Below, in pieces: positions 32,831 to 41,052 of a stretch of DNA of 64,000 nucleotides. Within the stretch, counting starts at the first letter, position 1. Every line of letters begins with the position of its first letter. Source of the stretch: Pseudomonas sp. GM50 (lineage in GTDB: Bacteria; Pseudomonadota; Gammaproteobacteria; Pseudomonadales; Pseudomonadaceae); assembly GCF_000282375.1 (NCBI RefSeq), contig NZ_AKJK01000009.1, forward strand, positions 17,981 to 81,980. Reading direction: 5' to 3'. Under the pieces are notes generated by a model. The model was not told the DNA's origin and did not search any database. It was given only the letters and a program-made list of their open reading frames with translations. The position numbers were made by a program, and so were the translations under genes.

Positions 32831-33457
32831 ATGAGTCTGGAAACCTGGCTGCTGTTCAGCGGCGCTGCGCTGGTGGTGATCCTGATCCCGGGACCACTGT
32901 CTTTGCTGATGATCAGCAACAGTCTGAATTACGGTTTGCGCCGTTCTTACCCGGCGTTTCTGGGGGGCGTGATTGCGTCGATCTGCCTGCTCAGTGCTTC
33001 GGCGCTTGGCTTGGGCGCATTGTTGCTGGCGTCGGAACAGCTGTTCAGCGCCCTTAAAATCGTCGGTGCGCTGTACCTGTTCTATCTCGCCTGGCAGAGC
33101 TGGCAGCAATCGCGTCAGCCATCCCAAGGCGCCGAAGTGCCCCAGACTGCGCCGGTGCCGCGCTTTCGTGCACTGTTCGGACGCGCGTTCATGCTCGGCG
33201 CGAGTAATCCGAAAGACATTTTGTTCTTTGCCGCTTTCCTGCCGCAATTTCTGAGTGCCGAGCAACCGTTCCTGCCGCAGTTGCTGGTGATGATTGCCAC
33301 CTGGACCGTGCTGGATCTGCTGTGCAAGCTGGCTTATGGCCTCGGTGCCCATGGCGCTGCGCGGTATCTGCGTAGCGGCAAGGGGCAGAGCTGGTTTAAC
33401 CGGGTGAGCGCGGGGTTGTTCAGTGGTGCGGGTGCAGCATCCTTGTTGAGCCGCTAA
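32831..33457 (+). CDS. LysE-family translocator
   Basis: A 208-residue protein with about six membrane helices. The LysE/RhtB motif is LVVILIPGPLSLLMISNSLN, and FMLGASNPKDILFFAAFLPQ is the second conserved block. The family exports amino acids or related solutes. GGAGGAAAG lies just before the ATG at 32831. The substrate is unknown; it lies between purine genes but may be unrelated. Confidence 0.88.
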   Translation: MSLETWLLFSGAALVVILIPGPLSLLMISNSLNYGLRRSYPAFLGGVIASICLLSASALGLGALLLASEQLFSALKIVGALYLFYLAWQSWQQSRQPSQGAEVPQTAPVPRFRALFGRAFMLGASNPKDILFFAAFLPQFLSAEQPFLPQLLVMIATWTVLDLLCKLAYGLGAHGAARYLRSGKGQSWFNRVSAGLFSGAGAASLLSR

Positions 33458-33460
33458 AAG

Positions 33461-33553
33461 CTTCGCGGGCAAGCCTCGCTCCTACAGGTATTTTGTTGTT
33501 CTTACATAACGTGAACGACTCAAAACCTGTAGGAGCGAGGCTTGCCCGCGAAG
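33461..33553. repeat. REP pair, family A
   Basis: CTTCGCGGGCAAGCCTCGCT opposite GGAGCGAGGCTTGCCCGCGA, between convergent genes. Confidence 0.9.
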
Positions 33554-33584
33554 GGTCCCTCCCATGCACCACATATCTCAGGGC

Positions 33585-33611
33585 AAAAAAAAGCCCGCAG
33601 TGTGAGCGGGC
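33585..33611 (-). terminator. Intrinsic terminator of the HIU hydrolase gene
   Basis: On the minus strand GCCCGCT, a short loop and GCGGGC are followed by eight T. Confidence 0.85.
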
Positions 33612-33670
33612 GAAAGACCAAAGAAGCTATATGCGCAGTCGCTTCTCGGAGGAGGCAGCTGCTTGGGGGA

Positions 33671-34024
33671 TCAACTGCCTCGATACGTGGAATAGCTATA
33701 CGGCGAAATCAGCAACGGCACATGGTAGTGATCCTGTTCCGCAGAGATGCCGAAACGCAGCACCACCACATCCAGGAACGCAGGCTCAGGCAACTGAACC
33801 CCACGGGCGCGGTAGTAATCACCCGCATGAAACTGAAGCTGATAGACCCCGGACCGGTAGTCATCGCCTTGCAGCAGCGGCGAATCGACACGGCCATCGC
33901 TGTTGGTGAGCGCAGTGGCGACCAATTCCAGCTGCGAACCTTCAACGCGGTACAACTCGACCTTGATCGAACTGCCCGGGCAACCGTGTGCAGCGTCCAA
34001 AACGTGTGTAGTCAAACGTCCCAT
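33671..34024 (-). CDS. uraH: 5-hydroxyisourate hydrolase (transthyretin-like)
   Basis: A 117-residue HIUase: it opens 5-hydroxyisourate to OHCU, the step after urate oxidation. MGRLTTHVLDAAHGCPGSSI carries the N-terminal active-site His, DHYHVPLLISPYSYSTYRGS holds the second His and the family-defining C-terminal YRGS. No signal peptide, so it is cytoplasmic. It is divergent from the puuE operon, with TTGTACACAA 132 bases upstream of its start. Together with OHCU decarboxylase it makes (S)-allantoin. Confidence 0.94.
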   Translation of the reverse strand: MGRLTTHVLDAAHGCPGSSIKVELYRVEGSQLELVATALTNSDGRVDSPLLQGDDYRSGVYQLQFHAGDYYRARGVQLPEPAFLDVVVLRFGISAEQDHYHVPLLISPYSYSTYRGS

Positions 34025-34155
34025 TGATTCTGCGCGCCTGCCTGCGTGGAGCAGTCAGACCTCGCGCCTCCCGAAGTCAGTTGAAAAGGAGACCGCACCG
34101 TTTCGGAGCACGAAAAGCTGCGGCGAGCGACTGATTAAGACACTTTTAATAAAAA

Positions 34156-34165
34156 TTGTACACAA
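34156..34165. promoter_or_regulatory. TTGTACACAA site upstream of uraH
   Basis: One base different from the TTGTATACAA palindromes at 31263 and 34351. It lies 132 bases upstream of the uraH start. Likely a weaker site for the same regulator. Confidence 0.4.
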
Positions 34166-34260
34166 TAAAAACGACATTTTTACCGCCAGCTCCGCCATTC
34201 AGGGTTTAACGGCGAATCTGACGCCAAACCATACGATCAGCGGACCTCCTATCCATTAGC

Positions 34261-34309
34261 TGACCAGTCAGGCAGGTTTCTTGCAGTACCCTCCAAAGTG
34301 ACCAGTCAG
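34261..34309. promoter_or_regulatory. Two TGACCAGTCAG direct repeats upstream of puuE
   Basis: Exact 11-base copies at 34261-34271 and 34299-34309, 38 bases apart. Each holds TGAC-CA-GTCA, a small dyad typical of TetR-family operators. No TetR gene lies in the window. Confidence 0.55.
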
Positions 34310-34350
34310 TGAAAAATGCAAAAAATCAGGCTTACAAAGTGAATATAAAG

Positions 34351-34360
34351 TTGTATACAA
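34351..34360. promoter_or_regulatory. TTGTATACAA palindrome upstream of puuE
   Basis: Perfect 10-base palindrome identical to the core at 31263-31272. It fits the GntR/FadR-subfamily pattern TNGTNNNACNA. It lies about 98 bases before the puuE start. Confidence 0.55.
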
Positions 34361-34457
34361 TCACTCCATCGCTGTGACGCCAGCCTGCCCTCTCATCGCC
34401 AGGCCGCCACACACCCTGACTTTGAACAAGTCGACACGAACAAGAAGGAAGACTGCA

Positions 34458-35384
34458 GTGAGCGCTGACTATCCACGCGACCTGATCGGTTACGGCAGTA
34501 ACCCTCCTCACCCACACTGGCCGGGCAATGCCCGCATCGCGCTGTCCTTCGTGCTCAATTACGAGGAAGGTGGCGAGCGCAATATCCTGCACGGCGATAA
34601 AGAGTCCGAAGCTTTCCTCTCGGAAATGGTCTCGGCGCAGCCGCTGCAAGGCGAGCGCAACATGAGCATGGAATCCCTTTACGAGTATGGCAGCCGTGCC
34701 GGCGTCTGGCGGATTCTGAAACTGTTCAAGGAATTCGACATTCCGCTGACCATCTTCGCCGTGGCCATGGCCGCCCAGCGCCACCCGGACGTGATCCGCG
34801 CCATGGTCGATGCCGGCCACGAAATCTGCAGCCACGGCTACCGCTGGATCGACTACCAGTACATGGACGAAGCACAGGAACGCGAGCACATGCTCGAAGC
34901 GATCCGCATCCTCACTGAAATCACCGGCGAGCGCCCACTGGGCTGGTACACCGGCCGCACCGGCCCGAACACCCGTCGGCTGGTGATGGAAGAAGGCGGT
35001 TTCCTCTACGACTGCGACACATACGACGACGACCTGCCCTACTGGGAACCGAACAACCCGACCGGCAAGCCGCATCTGGTGATCCCGTACACCCTGGACA
35101 CCAACGACATGCGCTTTACCCAGGTCCAGGGCTTCAACAAGGGCGACGACTTTTTCGAATACCTCAAAGATGCGTTCGACGTGCTGTATGCCGAAGGTGC
35201 GGAAGCACCGAAGATGTTGTCGATCGGCCTGCACTGCCGGCTGATTGGCCGTCCGGCGCGTCTGGCCTCGCTCAAACGCTTTATCGAATACGCTAAAAGT
35301 CATGAACAGGTGTGGTTCAGCCGTCGCGTCGACATCGCTCGCCACTGGCACGAAACCCACCCGTATCAAGAGGCCGCGAAATGA
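34458..35384 (+). CDS. puuE: Allantoinase PuuE (polysaccharide-deacetylase fold)
   Basis: A 308-residue PuuE, the cofactor-independent bacterial allantoinase unrelated to the classical metal enzyme; it converts (S)-allantoin to allantoate. DYPRDLIGYGSNPPHPHWPG, ALSFVLNYEEGGERNILHGD, HEICSHGYRWIDYQYM and GWYTGRTGPNTRRLV are diagnostic. The start is a GTG at 34458 with GAAGGA eight bases upstream; the frame from 34374 runs through control sequence. First gene of the ureide operon; it overlaps uraD by four bases. Confidence 0.95.
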   Translation: MSADYPRDLIGYGSNPPHPHWPGNARIALSFVLNYEEGGERNILHGDKESEAFLSEMVSAQPLQGERNMSMESLYEYGSRAGVWRILKLFKEFDIPLTIFAVAMAAQRHPDVIRAMVDAGHEICSHGYRWIDYQYMDEAQEREHMLEAIRILTEITGERPLGWYTGRTGPNTRRLVMEEGGFLYDCDTYDDDLPYWEPNNPTGKPHLVIPYTLDTNDMRFTQVQGFNKGDDFFEYLKDAFDVLYAEGAEAPKMLSIGLHCRLIGRPARLASLKRFIEYAKSHEQVWFSRRVDIARHWHETHPYQEAAK

Positions 35385-35896
35385 GCCACTTCCAAACCCT
35401 GAAGCCGTCGACCCTGAGCCGCGATGCGTTTGTCGCTGCCTTCGCCGACATCTACGAACATTCGCCATGGGTGGCCGAGAAGGCCTTCGACCTGGGCCAG
35501 GACGCTTCGATCGACCAGATCGAAACCCTGCACCAACGCATGAGCGACATCCTGTTGAGCGCTGATCACACAAGCCAACTGGCCCTGATCAACGCTCACC
35601 CGGACCTGGCCGGCAAAGCTGCCGTCCAGGGCCAACTGACCGAAGCCAGCACGAATGAACAGGCTGGCGCCGGTATTCACCAATGCTCGAGCGATGAGTT
35701 CCAGCGCTTCACCGAGCTGAACGACGCCTATAAAGCGAAGTTCAAGTTTCCCTTCATCATGGCGGTAAAAGGCAGCAACCGGCATCAGATCCTCGCGGCG
35801 TTCGAAACGCGCATTCACAACTCGGTCGACACCGAATTCAAATGTGCGCTGGCGGAGATCAACAAGATCGCCCTGTTCCGATTACTGACCCTATAG
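35381..35896 (+). CDS. uraD: OHCU decarboxylase
   Basis: A 171-residue enzyme that decarboxylates 2-oxo-4-hydroxy-4-carboxy-5-ureidoimidazoline to (S)-allantoin. The catalytic His73 lies in ALINAHPDLAGKA, then FTELNDAYKAKFKFPFIMAV and the helical end FKCALAEINKIALFRL. ATGA overlap with puuE implies coupled translation. It works with uraH, which is divergently encoded. Confidence 0.94.
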   Translation: MSHFQTLKPSTLSRDAFVAAFADIYEHSPWVAEKAFDLGQDASIDQIETLHQRMSDILLSADHTSQLALINAHPDLAGKAAVQGQLTEASTNEQAGAGIHQCSSDEFQRFTELNDAYKAKFKFPFIMAVKGSNRHQILAAFETRIHNSVDTEFKCALAEINKIALFRLLTL

Positions 35897-35985
35897 CGAA
35901 CTTGGCCCGAGTGTTAAAAAACGCGGAAAACGCCCAGGGCCCTGCAAGCATCCCAAGCCAACTTATTTAAAGGCAGACAAGAAGA

Positions 35986-36981
35986 ATGAAAGCTTACGCC
36001 GTACCTTTCGAGAAGTTCGTCAACCTGGCCGACGCCCGTCTGGGCACCAAAATCATCTCGGTCACCGATGACTGGTTCGCAGACGCCAACCGTCTGTTCC
36101 AACCGACCCCGGCCGTGTGGAAGGAGGGCGTGTTCGATGACAACGGCAAGTGGATGGACGGCTGGGAGTCGCGCCGCAAGCGCTTCGAAGGCTACGACAG
36201 CGCGGTGATCCGCCTGGGCGTACCGGGCTCGATCAAAGGCGTGGACATCGACACTTCATTCTTCACCGGCAACTACCCGCCATCGGCTTCCCTGGAAGCC
36301 TGCTTCCTGGCCTCGGGCGAGCCGGACGAAAACACCCAGTGGACTGAAGTACTGTCGGCCGTCGAACTGCAAGGCAACAGCCACCACTACCACGAAATCA
36401 ACAACGACCAGGCGTTCAGCCACCTGCGCTTCAACATCTACCCGGATGGTGGCGTGGCCCGTCTGCGCGTGTACGGTATTCCGTTCCGCGACTGGTCCGC
36501 TGTGGGCGACAACGAGCAAGTTGACCTGGCAGCAGCCCTGAACGGTGGCCGTGCGCTGGCCTGCTCCGACGAGCACTTCGGCCGCATGAGCAACATCCTC
36601 AACCCGGGCCGTGGCATCAACATGGGCGATGGCTGGGAAACCGCACGTCGTCGCACGCCAGGCAATGACTGGGTGATCGTCGCGCTGGGCCATGCGGGCG
36701 AGATCGAAAAAGTCATCGTCGACACCCTGCACTTCAAAGGCAACTACCCGGACACCTGTTCAATCCAGGGTGCATTCGTGAAGGGCGGCACCGACAGCCA
36801 GATCGAAACCCAATCGCTGTTCTGGCGCGAACTGCTGCCAAGCCAGAAGCTGGAAATGCACGCCGAACACACCTTTGCCGAGCAGATCAAGGCGCTGGGC
36901 CCGATCACCCATATCCGCCTTAACGTGTTCCCGGATGGTGGTGTGAGCCGCCTGCGGGTATTGGGCAAGGTCGCTAAATAA
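35986..36981 (+). CDS. alc: Allantoicase
   Basis: A 331-residue allantoicase made of two similar beta domains: [20 protein letters not shown] opens the first and [20 protein letters not shown] the second, each followed by GxxxxxWExRRxR ([20 protein letters not shown], then [20 protein letters not shown]) and DTxxFxGNYP. It splits allantoate into ureidoglycolate and urea. AAGAAG lies directly before the ATG. Third gene of the operon. Confidence 0.96.
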   Translation: MKAYAVPFEKFVNLADARLGTKIISVTDDWFADANRLFQPTPAVWKEGVFDDNGKWMDGWESRRKRFEGYDSAVIRLGVPGSIKGVDIDTSFFTGNYPPSASLEACFLASGEPDENTQWTEVLSAVELQGNSHHYHEINNDQAFSHLRFNIYPDGGVARLRVYGIPFRDWSAVGDNEQVDLAAALNGGRALACSDEHFGRMSNILNPGRGINMGDGWETARRRTPGNDWVIVALGHAGEIEKVIVDTLHFKGNYPDTCSIQGAFVKGGTDSQIETQSLFWRELLPSQKLEMHAEHTFAEQIKALGPITHIRLNVFPDGGVSRLRVLGKVAK

Positions 36982-36993
36982 GCGCTGAACCCA

Positions 36994-37059
36994 ATCGCCA
37001 GCAGGCTGGCTCCCACAGGGAAATGCATTCCAAAAGTGGGAGCTAGCCTGCTAGCGATA
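36994..37059. repeat. Degenerate REP pair inside the ureide operon
   Basis: ATCGCCAGCAGGCTGGCTCC plus CAC opposite GTGGGAGCTAGCCTGCTAGC plus GAT. It lies between alc and the ureidoglycolate lyase gene, so a hairpin in the operon mRNA is expected. Confidence 0.7.
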
Positions 37060-37101
37060 GCAACAGAACCAACAACACAGAATTCGGAAAAGAAGACCAG
37101 C

Positions 37102-37605
37102 ATGCGCACATTGACGATTGAACCGCTGACCAAAGAAGCCTTCGCCCCTTTCGGTGACGTGATCGAAACCGACGGTAGCGATCACTTCATGATCAACAAC
37201 GGTTCGACCATGCGCTTTCACAAACTGGCGACGGTGGAAACCGCCACGCCAGAGGACAACGCGATCATCAGCATCTTCCGCGCCGACGCGCAGGATATGC
37301 CGCTGACCGTCTGCATGCTGGAGCGTCACCCGCTGGGCAGCCAGGCTTTCATTCCGCTGCTCGGCAACCCCTTTCTGATCGTGGTCGCGCCACTTGGCGA
37401 TGAACCTGTATCAGGCTTGGTCCGCGCCTTCGTCACCAACGGCAGGCAGGGCATTAATTACCATCGCGGCGTTTGGCACCATCCGGTGCTGACGATCGAA
37501 AAGCGGGATGACTTCCTGGTGGTTGATCGCAGTGGCACAGGCAATAACTGCGATGAGCATTTTTTCAAAGAGGATGAGCGTTTGATCCTCGCCCCCCACC
37601 AATAA
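37102..37605 (+). CDS. allA: Ureidoglycolate lyase
   Basis: A 167-residue cupin-like enzyme releasing urea and glyoxylate from ureidoglycolate: MRTLTIEPLTKEAFAPFGDV, MLERHPLGSQAFIPLLGNPF and NYHRGVWHHPVLTI, the block with the metal-associated histidines. An in-frame extension to 37036 reads through the REP and is rejected; AAGAAG precedes the chosen ATG. It completes urate breakdown to glyoxylate. Confidence 0.94.
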   Translation: MRTLTIEPLTKEAFAPFGDVIETDGSDHFMINNGSTMRFHKLATVETATPEDNAIISIFRADAQDMPLTVCMLERHPLGSQAFIPLLGNPFLIVVAPLGDEPVSGLVRAFVTNGRQGINYHRGVWHHPVLTIEKRDDFLVVDRSGTGNNCDEHFFKEDERLILAPHQ

Positions 37606-37655
37606 GAGAAGGTCTGATCACTCGACGACAGAGTGACAGGCGAGAGGTAAAGACT

Positions 37656-38948
37656 GTGGAAGCACATCTGTTGGAATGGCTGAACCTGAGCGTGCGCTGG
37701 GTTCACATGATCACTGGCGTGGCCTGGATCGGCGCGTCGTTCTATTTCGTCTGGCTGGAGAACAACCTCAACCGGGTCAACCCGAAAAACGGGCTGGCAG
37801 GCGATTTGTGGGCGATCCACGGCGGCGGTATCTACCACCTGGAAAAATACAAACTGGCTCCACCGACCATGCCGGACAACCTGCACTGGTTCAAATGGGA
37901 AGCCTACTTCACCTGGATGTCAGGGATCGCGCTGCTGTGCGTGGTGTTCTACTCCAACCCGACGCTGTACCTGCTGGCACCGGGCAGCACACTGAGCGGC
38001 CCTGAAGGCGTGGCCATCGGTCTCGGCTCGCTGTTCATCGGCTGGTTCGTCTACTCCTTCCTCTGCGACTCGGCCCTGGGCAAACGCCCTGCCCTGCTCG
38101 GTTTCATCCTGTTCGTGCTGATCATCGGCGCCGCCTACGGCTTCAGCAAAGTGTTCAGCGGTCGTGGTGCGTACCTGCACGTCGGCGCGATCATCGGCAC
38201 CATCATGGTCGGCAACGTATTCCGCATCATCATGCCGGCGCAGCGCGCCTTGGTGGCGGCGATCGCCGAGAACCGCACGCCCGATCCGGCCCTGCCGGCC
38301 AAAGGTTTGCTGCGTTCGCGGCACAACAACTACTTCACCTTGCCGGTGCTGTTCATCATGATCAGCAACCACTTCCCGAGTACCTATGGCAGCCAATACA
38401 ACTGGCTGATCCTGGCCGGGATCGCGGTGCTGGCGGTGTTGGTGCGTCACTACTTCAACACCCGTCATGACAGCCACAAATTTGCCTGGACCCTGCCCGT
38501 CGCGGCGGTCGGCATGATCTGCCTGGCCTACGTGACCGGGCCGGCGCCGATGTCCAGCGCACCTGAAGTGGCCAAGGCGCCTGGGACCATCGAGTACCAG
38601 CCGCTGCCGGAAACTGCCTTGGGTGGTGGTGCCAAACCTGCCGTCGAGAAGCCTGCTGAAGCACCGGCCCAGGCTGCAAACGCCGGTCCGAGTTTCGACA
38701 AGGTGCACAGCGTGATTCAGGAACGTTGCGCCGTGTGCCATTCGGCCAAACCCACCAGCCCACTGTTCAGCGCGGCGCCGGCTGGAGTGATGTTCGATAC
38801 CCCCGAGCAGATCAAACTCCAGGCCCCGCGCATCCAGGCCCAGGCTGTTGCCAGCCAGATCATGCCACTGGGCAACATCACCCAGATGACCCAGCAGGAA
38901 CGTGACCTGATTGGTGCGTGGATTGTTCAGGGAGCCCAAACCCAATAA
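37656..38948 (+). CDS. puuD: Urate hydroxylase PuuD, membrane part fused to cytochrome c
   Basis: A 430-residue integral membrane urate oxidase. The N-terminal 300 residues hold about eight helices (LSVRWVHMITGVAWIGASFY, HWFKWEAYFTWMSG, ISNHFPSTYGSQYNW), replacing the soluble uricase. A proline/alanine-rich linker (about 310-345) leads to a periplasmic cytochrome c domain with CAVCH at 358-362 and a probable axial Met at 403 (QIMPLG). Electrons from urate should therefore enter the respiratory chain without making peroxide. The start is a GTG with GAGAGGT upstream. Confidence 0.94.
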   Translation: MEAHLLEWLNLSVRWVHMITGVAWIGASFYFVWLENNLNRVNPKNGLAGDLWAIHGGGIYHLEKYKLAPPTMPDNLHWFKWEAYFTWMSGIALLCVVFYSNPTLYLLAPGSTLSGPEGVAIGLGSLFIGWFVYSFLCDSALGKRPALLGFILFVLIIGAAYGFSKVFSGRGAYLHVGAIIGTIMVGNVFRIIMPAQRALVAAIAENRTPDPALPAKGLLRSRHNNYFTLPVLFIMISNHFPSTYGSQYNWLILAGIAVLAVLVRHYFNTRHDSHKFAWTLPVAAVGMICLAYVTGPAPMSSAPEVAKAPGTIEYQPLPETALGGGAKPAVEKPAEAPAQAANAGPSFDKVHSVIQERCAVCHSAKPTSPLFSAAPAGVMFDTPEQIKLQAPRIQAQAVASQIMPLGNITQMTQQERDLIGAWIVQGAQTQ

Positions 38949-38978
38949 GCAACACGCCGTTGTGGCGTGGGAGCTTTT

Positions 38979-39110
38979 GTGGCGAGGGGGCTTGCCCCCG
39001 TTCGATCGCGAAGCGGTCGCAAAACCAGAGGATGCGGTCCTCCAGATGGGACGCGGTTGTTGGTTTTGGGGCTGCTCCGCAGCCCAACGGGGGCAAGCCC
39101 CCTCGCCACA
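38979..39110. repeat. Composite palindromic repeat, family C
   Basis: TGTGGCGAGGGGGCTTGCCC and GGGCAAGCCCCCTCGCCACA at the ends, with inner GATCGCGAAGCGGTC and GGGGCTGCTCCGCAGCCC. Confidence 0.9.
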
Positions 39111-39178
39111 GTAAGCTCCCTCGCCACGGGTCCACCTGATACAAAAATCACAAGAATAAAAAAGATCCGAGGTGTTGC

Positions 39179-40537
39179 ATGTCCGAGCTATCCGAAGCCC
39201 GCATCCCCGACGCACCCGCCATTCAGCGCTTACCCCTTTTGCAACTGATCCTGGTCGGCCTGCAACACGTTCTACTGATGTACGGCGGAGCCATTGCGGT
39301 GCCGCTGATCATCGGGCAGGCCGCGGGGCTGAGCCGTGAAGAAATCGCCTTCCTGATCAACGCCGACCTGCTGGTGGCCGGTATCGCCACCATCGTCCAG
39401 TCACTGGGCATCGGCCCGATGGGCATTCGCATGCCGGTGATGATGGGCGCCAGTTTCGCCGCAGTCGGCAGCATGGTGGCCATGGCCGGGATGCCTGGCA
39501 TCGGCCTGCAAGGGATTTTCGGCGCGACCATCGCCGCCGGTTTCTTCGGCATGCTCATCGCGCCGTTCATGTCCAAAGTCGTGCGCTTCTTCCCGCCGCT
39601 GGTGACCGGTACCGTCATCACCTCGATCGGTTTATCGCTGTTCCCCGTGGCCGTGAACTGGGCTGGTGGCGGTGCGGGTGCGGCTCAATTCGGTTCGCCT
39701 GTTTACCTGGCCATCGCCGCGCTGGTACTGGCCACGATTCTGTTGGTCCATCGTTTCATGCGCGGTTTCTGGGTGAACATTTCGGTATTGATCGGCATGT
39801 GCCTGGGCTATGTCATTTGCGGCGTGATCGGCATGGTCGACCTCAGCGGCATGGCCCAGGCGCCATGGCTGCAGATCGTCACCCCTTTGCATTTCGGCAT
39901 GCCGAAATTCGAACTCGCACCGATTCTGTCCATGTGCCTGGTGGTGGTGATCATTTTCGTCGAGTCCACCGGGATGTTCCTGGCGCTGGGCAAAATCACC
40001 GGCCAGGATGTCACGCCACGGATGCTGCGACGCGGCTTGCTGTGTGATGCCGGCGCTTCGTTTTTCGCCGGTTTCTTCAACACCTTCACCCACTCCTCTT
40101 TCGCCCAGAACATCGGCCTGGTGCAGATGACCGGTGTACGTTGCCGTTCGGTGACCATCGTCGCCGGCGGGTTACTGGTGGTGCTGAGCCTGCTGCCGAA
40201 AGCGGCGTTCCTGGTGGCATCGATTCCACCTGCAGTACTCGGCGGTGCGGCGATTGCGATGTTTGGCATGGTCGCCGCCACCGGGATCAAGATTCTTCAG
40301 GAAGCCGACATCGGTGACCGTCGCAACCAGTTGCTGGTGGCGGTGAGCATCGGCATGGGGCTGATCCCCGTGGTGCGTCCGGAATTCTTCGCGCACCTGC
40401 CAATGTGGATGAGCCCGATCACCCACAGCGGTATTGCCATGGCCACGCTGAGTGCCCTGTCGTTGAACCTGTTGTTCAACATTCTGGGCGGTCACGACCG
40501 CGCGACCGTCAACGACTGCCACGCCCACCCGCATTGA
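39179..40537 (+). CDS. NCS2-family urate/xanthine permease
   Basis: A 452-residue transporter with about 14 helices, of the NAT/UacT branch: LILVGLQHVLLMYGGAIAVP, MMGASFAAVGSMVAMAG, the transport core IIFVESTGMFLALGKITGQD and FFNTFTHSSFAQNIGLVQMT. Members import urate or xanthine by proton symport. CGAGGTG precedes the ATG. It follows puuD across a repeat and is likely the substrate importer for this operon. It is followed by a strong terminator. Confidence 0.9.
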   Translation: MSELSEARIPDAPAIQRLPLLQLILVGLQHVLLMYGGAIAVPLIIGQAAGLSREEIAFLINADLLVAGIATIVQSLGIGPMGIRMPVMMGASFAAVGSMVAMAGMPGIGLQGIFGATIAAGFFGMLIAPFMSKVVRFFPPLVTGTVITSIGLSLFPVAVNWAGGGAGAAQFGSPVYLAIAALVLATILLVHRFMRGFWVNISVLIGMCLGYVICGVIGMVDLSGMAQAPWLQIVTPLHFGMPKFELAPILSMCLVVVIIFVESTGMFLALGKITGQDVTPRMLRRGLLCDAGASFFAGFFNTFTHSSFAQNIGLVQMTGVRCRSVTIVAGGLLVVLSLLPKAAFLVASIPPAVLGGAAIAMFGMVAATGIKILQEADIGDRRNQLLVAVSIGMGLIPVVRPEFFAHLPMWMSPITHSGIAMATLSALSLNLLFNILGGHDRATVNDCHAHPH

Positions 40538-40552
40538 CACAGTAAAGACACA

Positions 40553-40590
40553 CACCCTGAGGGAGCGAGCCTGCTTGCTCCCTCAGGGTG
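40553..40590 (+). terminator. Long hairpin ending the ureide/permease transcript
   Basis: CACCCTGAGGGAGC (40553-40566), a ten-base loop and GCTCCCTCAGGGTG (40577-40590): a perfect 14-bp stem. It lacks a clear T run, so it may act in RNA stability rather than termination alone. Confidence 0.65.
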
Positions 40591-41052
40591 GCTGCCTGCG
40601 CCTCAAACAATAAAAACAAGAGGGAGCAACAGATGATTCATGACCAGAAAAGCCTGTCGTCTAGCGACACCAGGCTGACCGCCGACAACCGTGCCCCACA
40701 CCTCTCACCAGTGCTCTGTTGCGGGGCACTTGAGACCTGGCCAAGGAGTCAGTATTCTCCGCGGCCGCCCGAATCCGGTCTAAAAAAAAGCCCGGATTTA
40801 ATTCCTGACCAGAAAGCCAACTTATCCCGGCTCTGGACAGCACCAAGGCACCTCGAAATGACGCTCAATCGACTGTTTTCGAACAGCCGAACGGGCGTCT
40901 TTTGGCTTTTTGAAAGCCTTGGCTCAGCTCTTGCTAACAGCATCAAAGCTGACCGAATGGATGATTTATTAAAGCAGCAAGAAAAGGCGCCACACCAGAG
41001 CGCCGACCTTAGAAAAATAACGTGGAATCACCTACTTTTTGGGAGCAACCGA
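40591..41052. other. Long leader of the Tsx-like gene
   Basis: No independent gene is called. An ATG at 40633 has its own AGAGGGAGC and opens a frame that stays open into the porin gene, but its text looks random. ATTCATGACCAGAAAAGCC (40637) and ATTCCTGACCAGAAAGCC (40801) are near copies. ATCCGG and CCGGAT frame an A-rich loop near 40775-40800. Confidence 0.45.

Larger units (their letters stand above)
34025..34457. other. Divergent control region between uraH and puuE
   Basis: No gene. AT-rich, with three kinds of operator-like sequence: TTGTACACAA (34156-34165), two TGACCAGTCAG copies and TTGTATACAA (34351-34360). Confidence 0.6.

Noticed and set aside
38949..39178. Several open frames across the repeat at 38979-39110
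   Set aside because: They read through a palindromic element, which tends to stay open in all frames, and none has a ribosome site.
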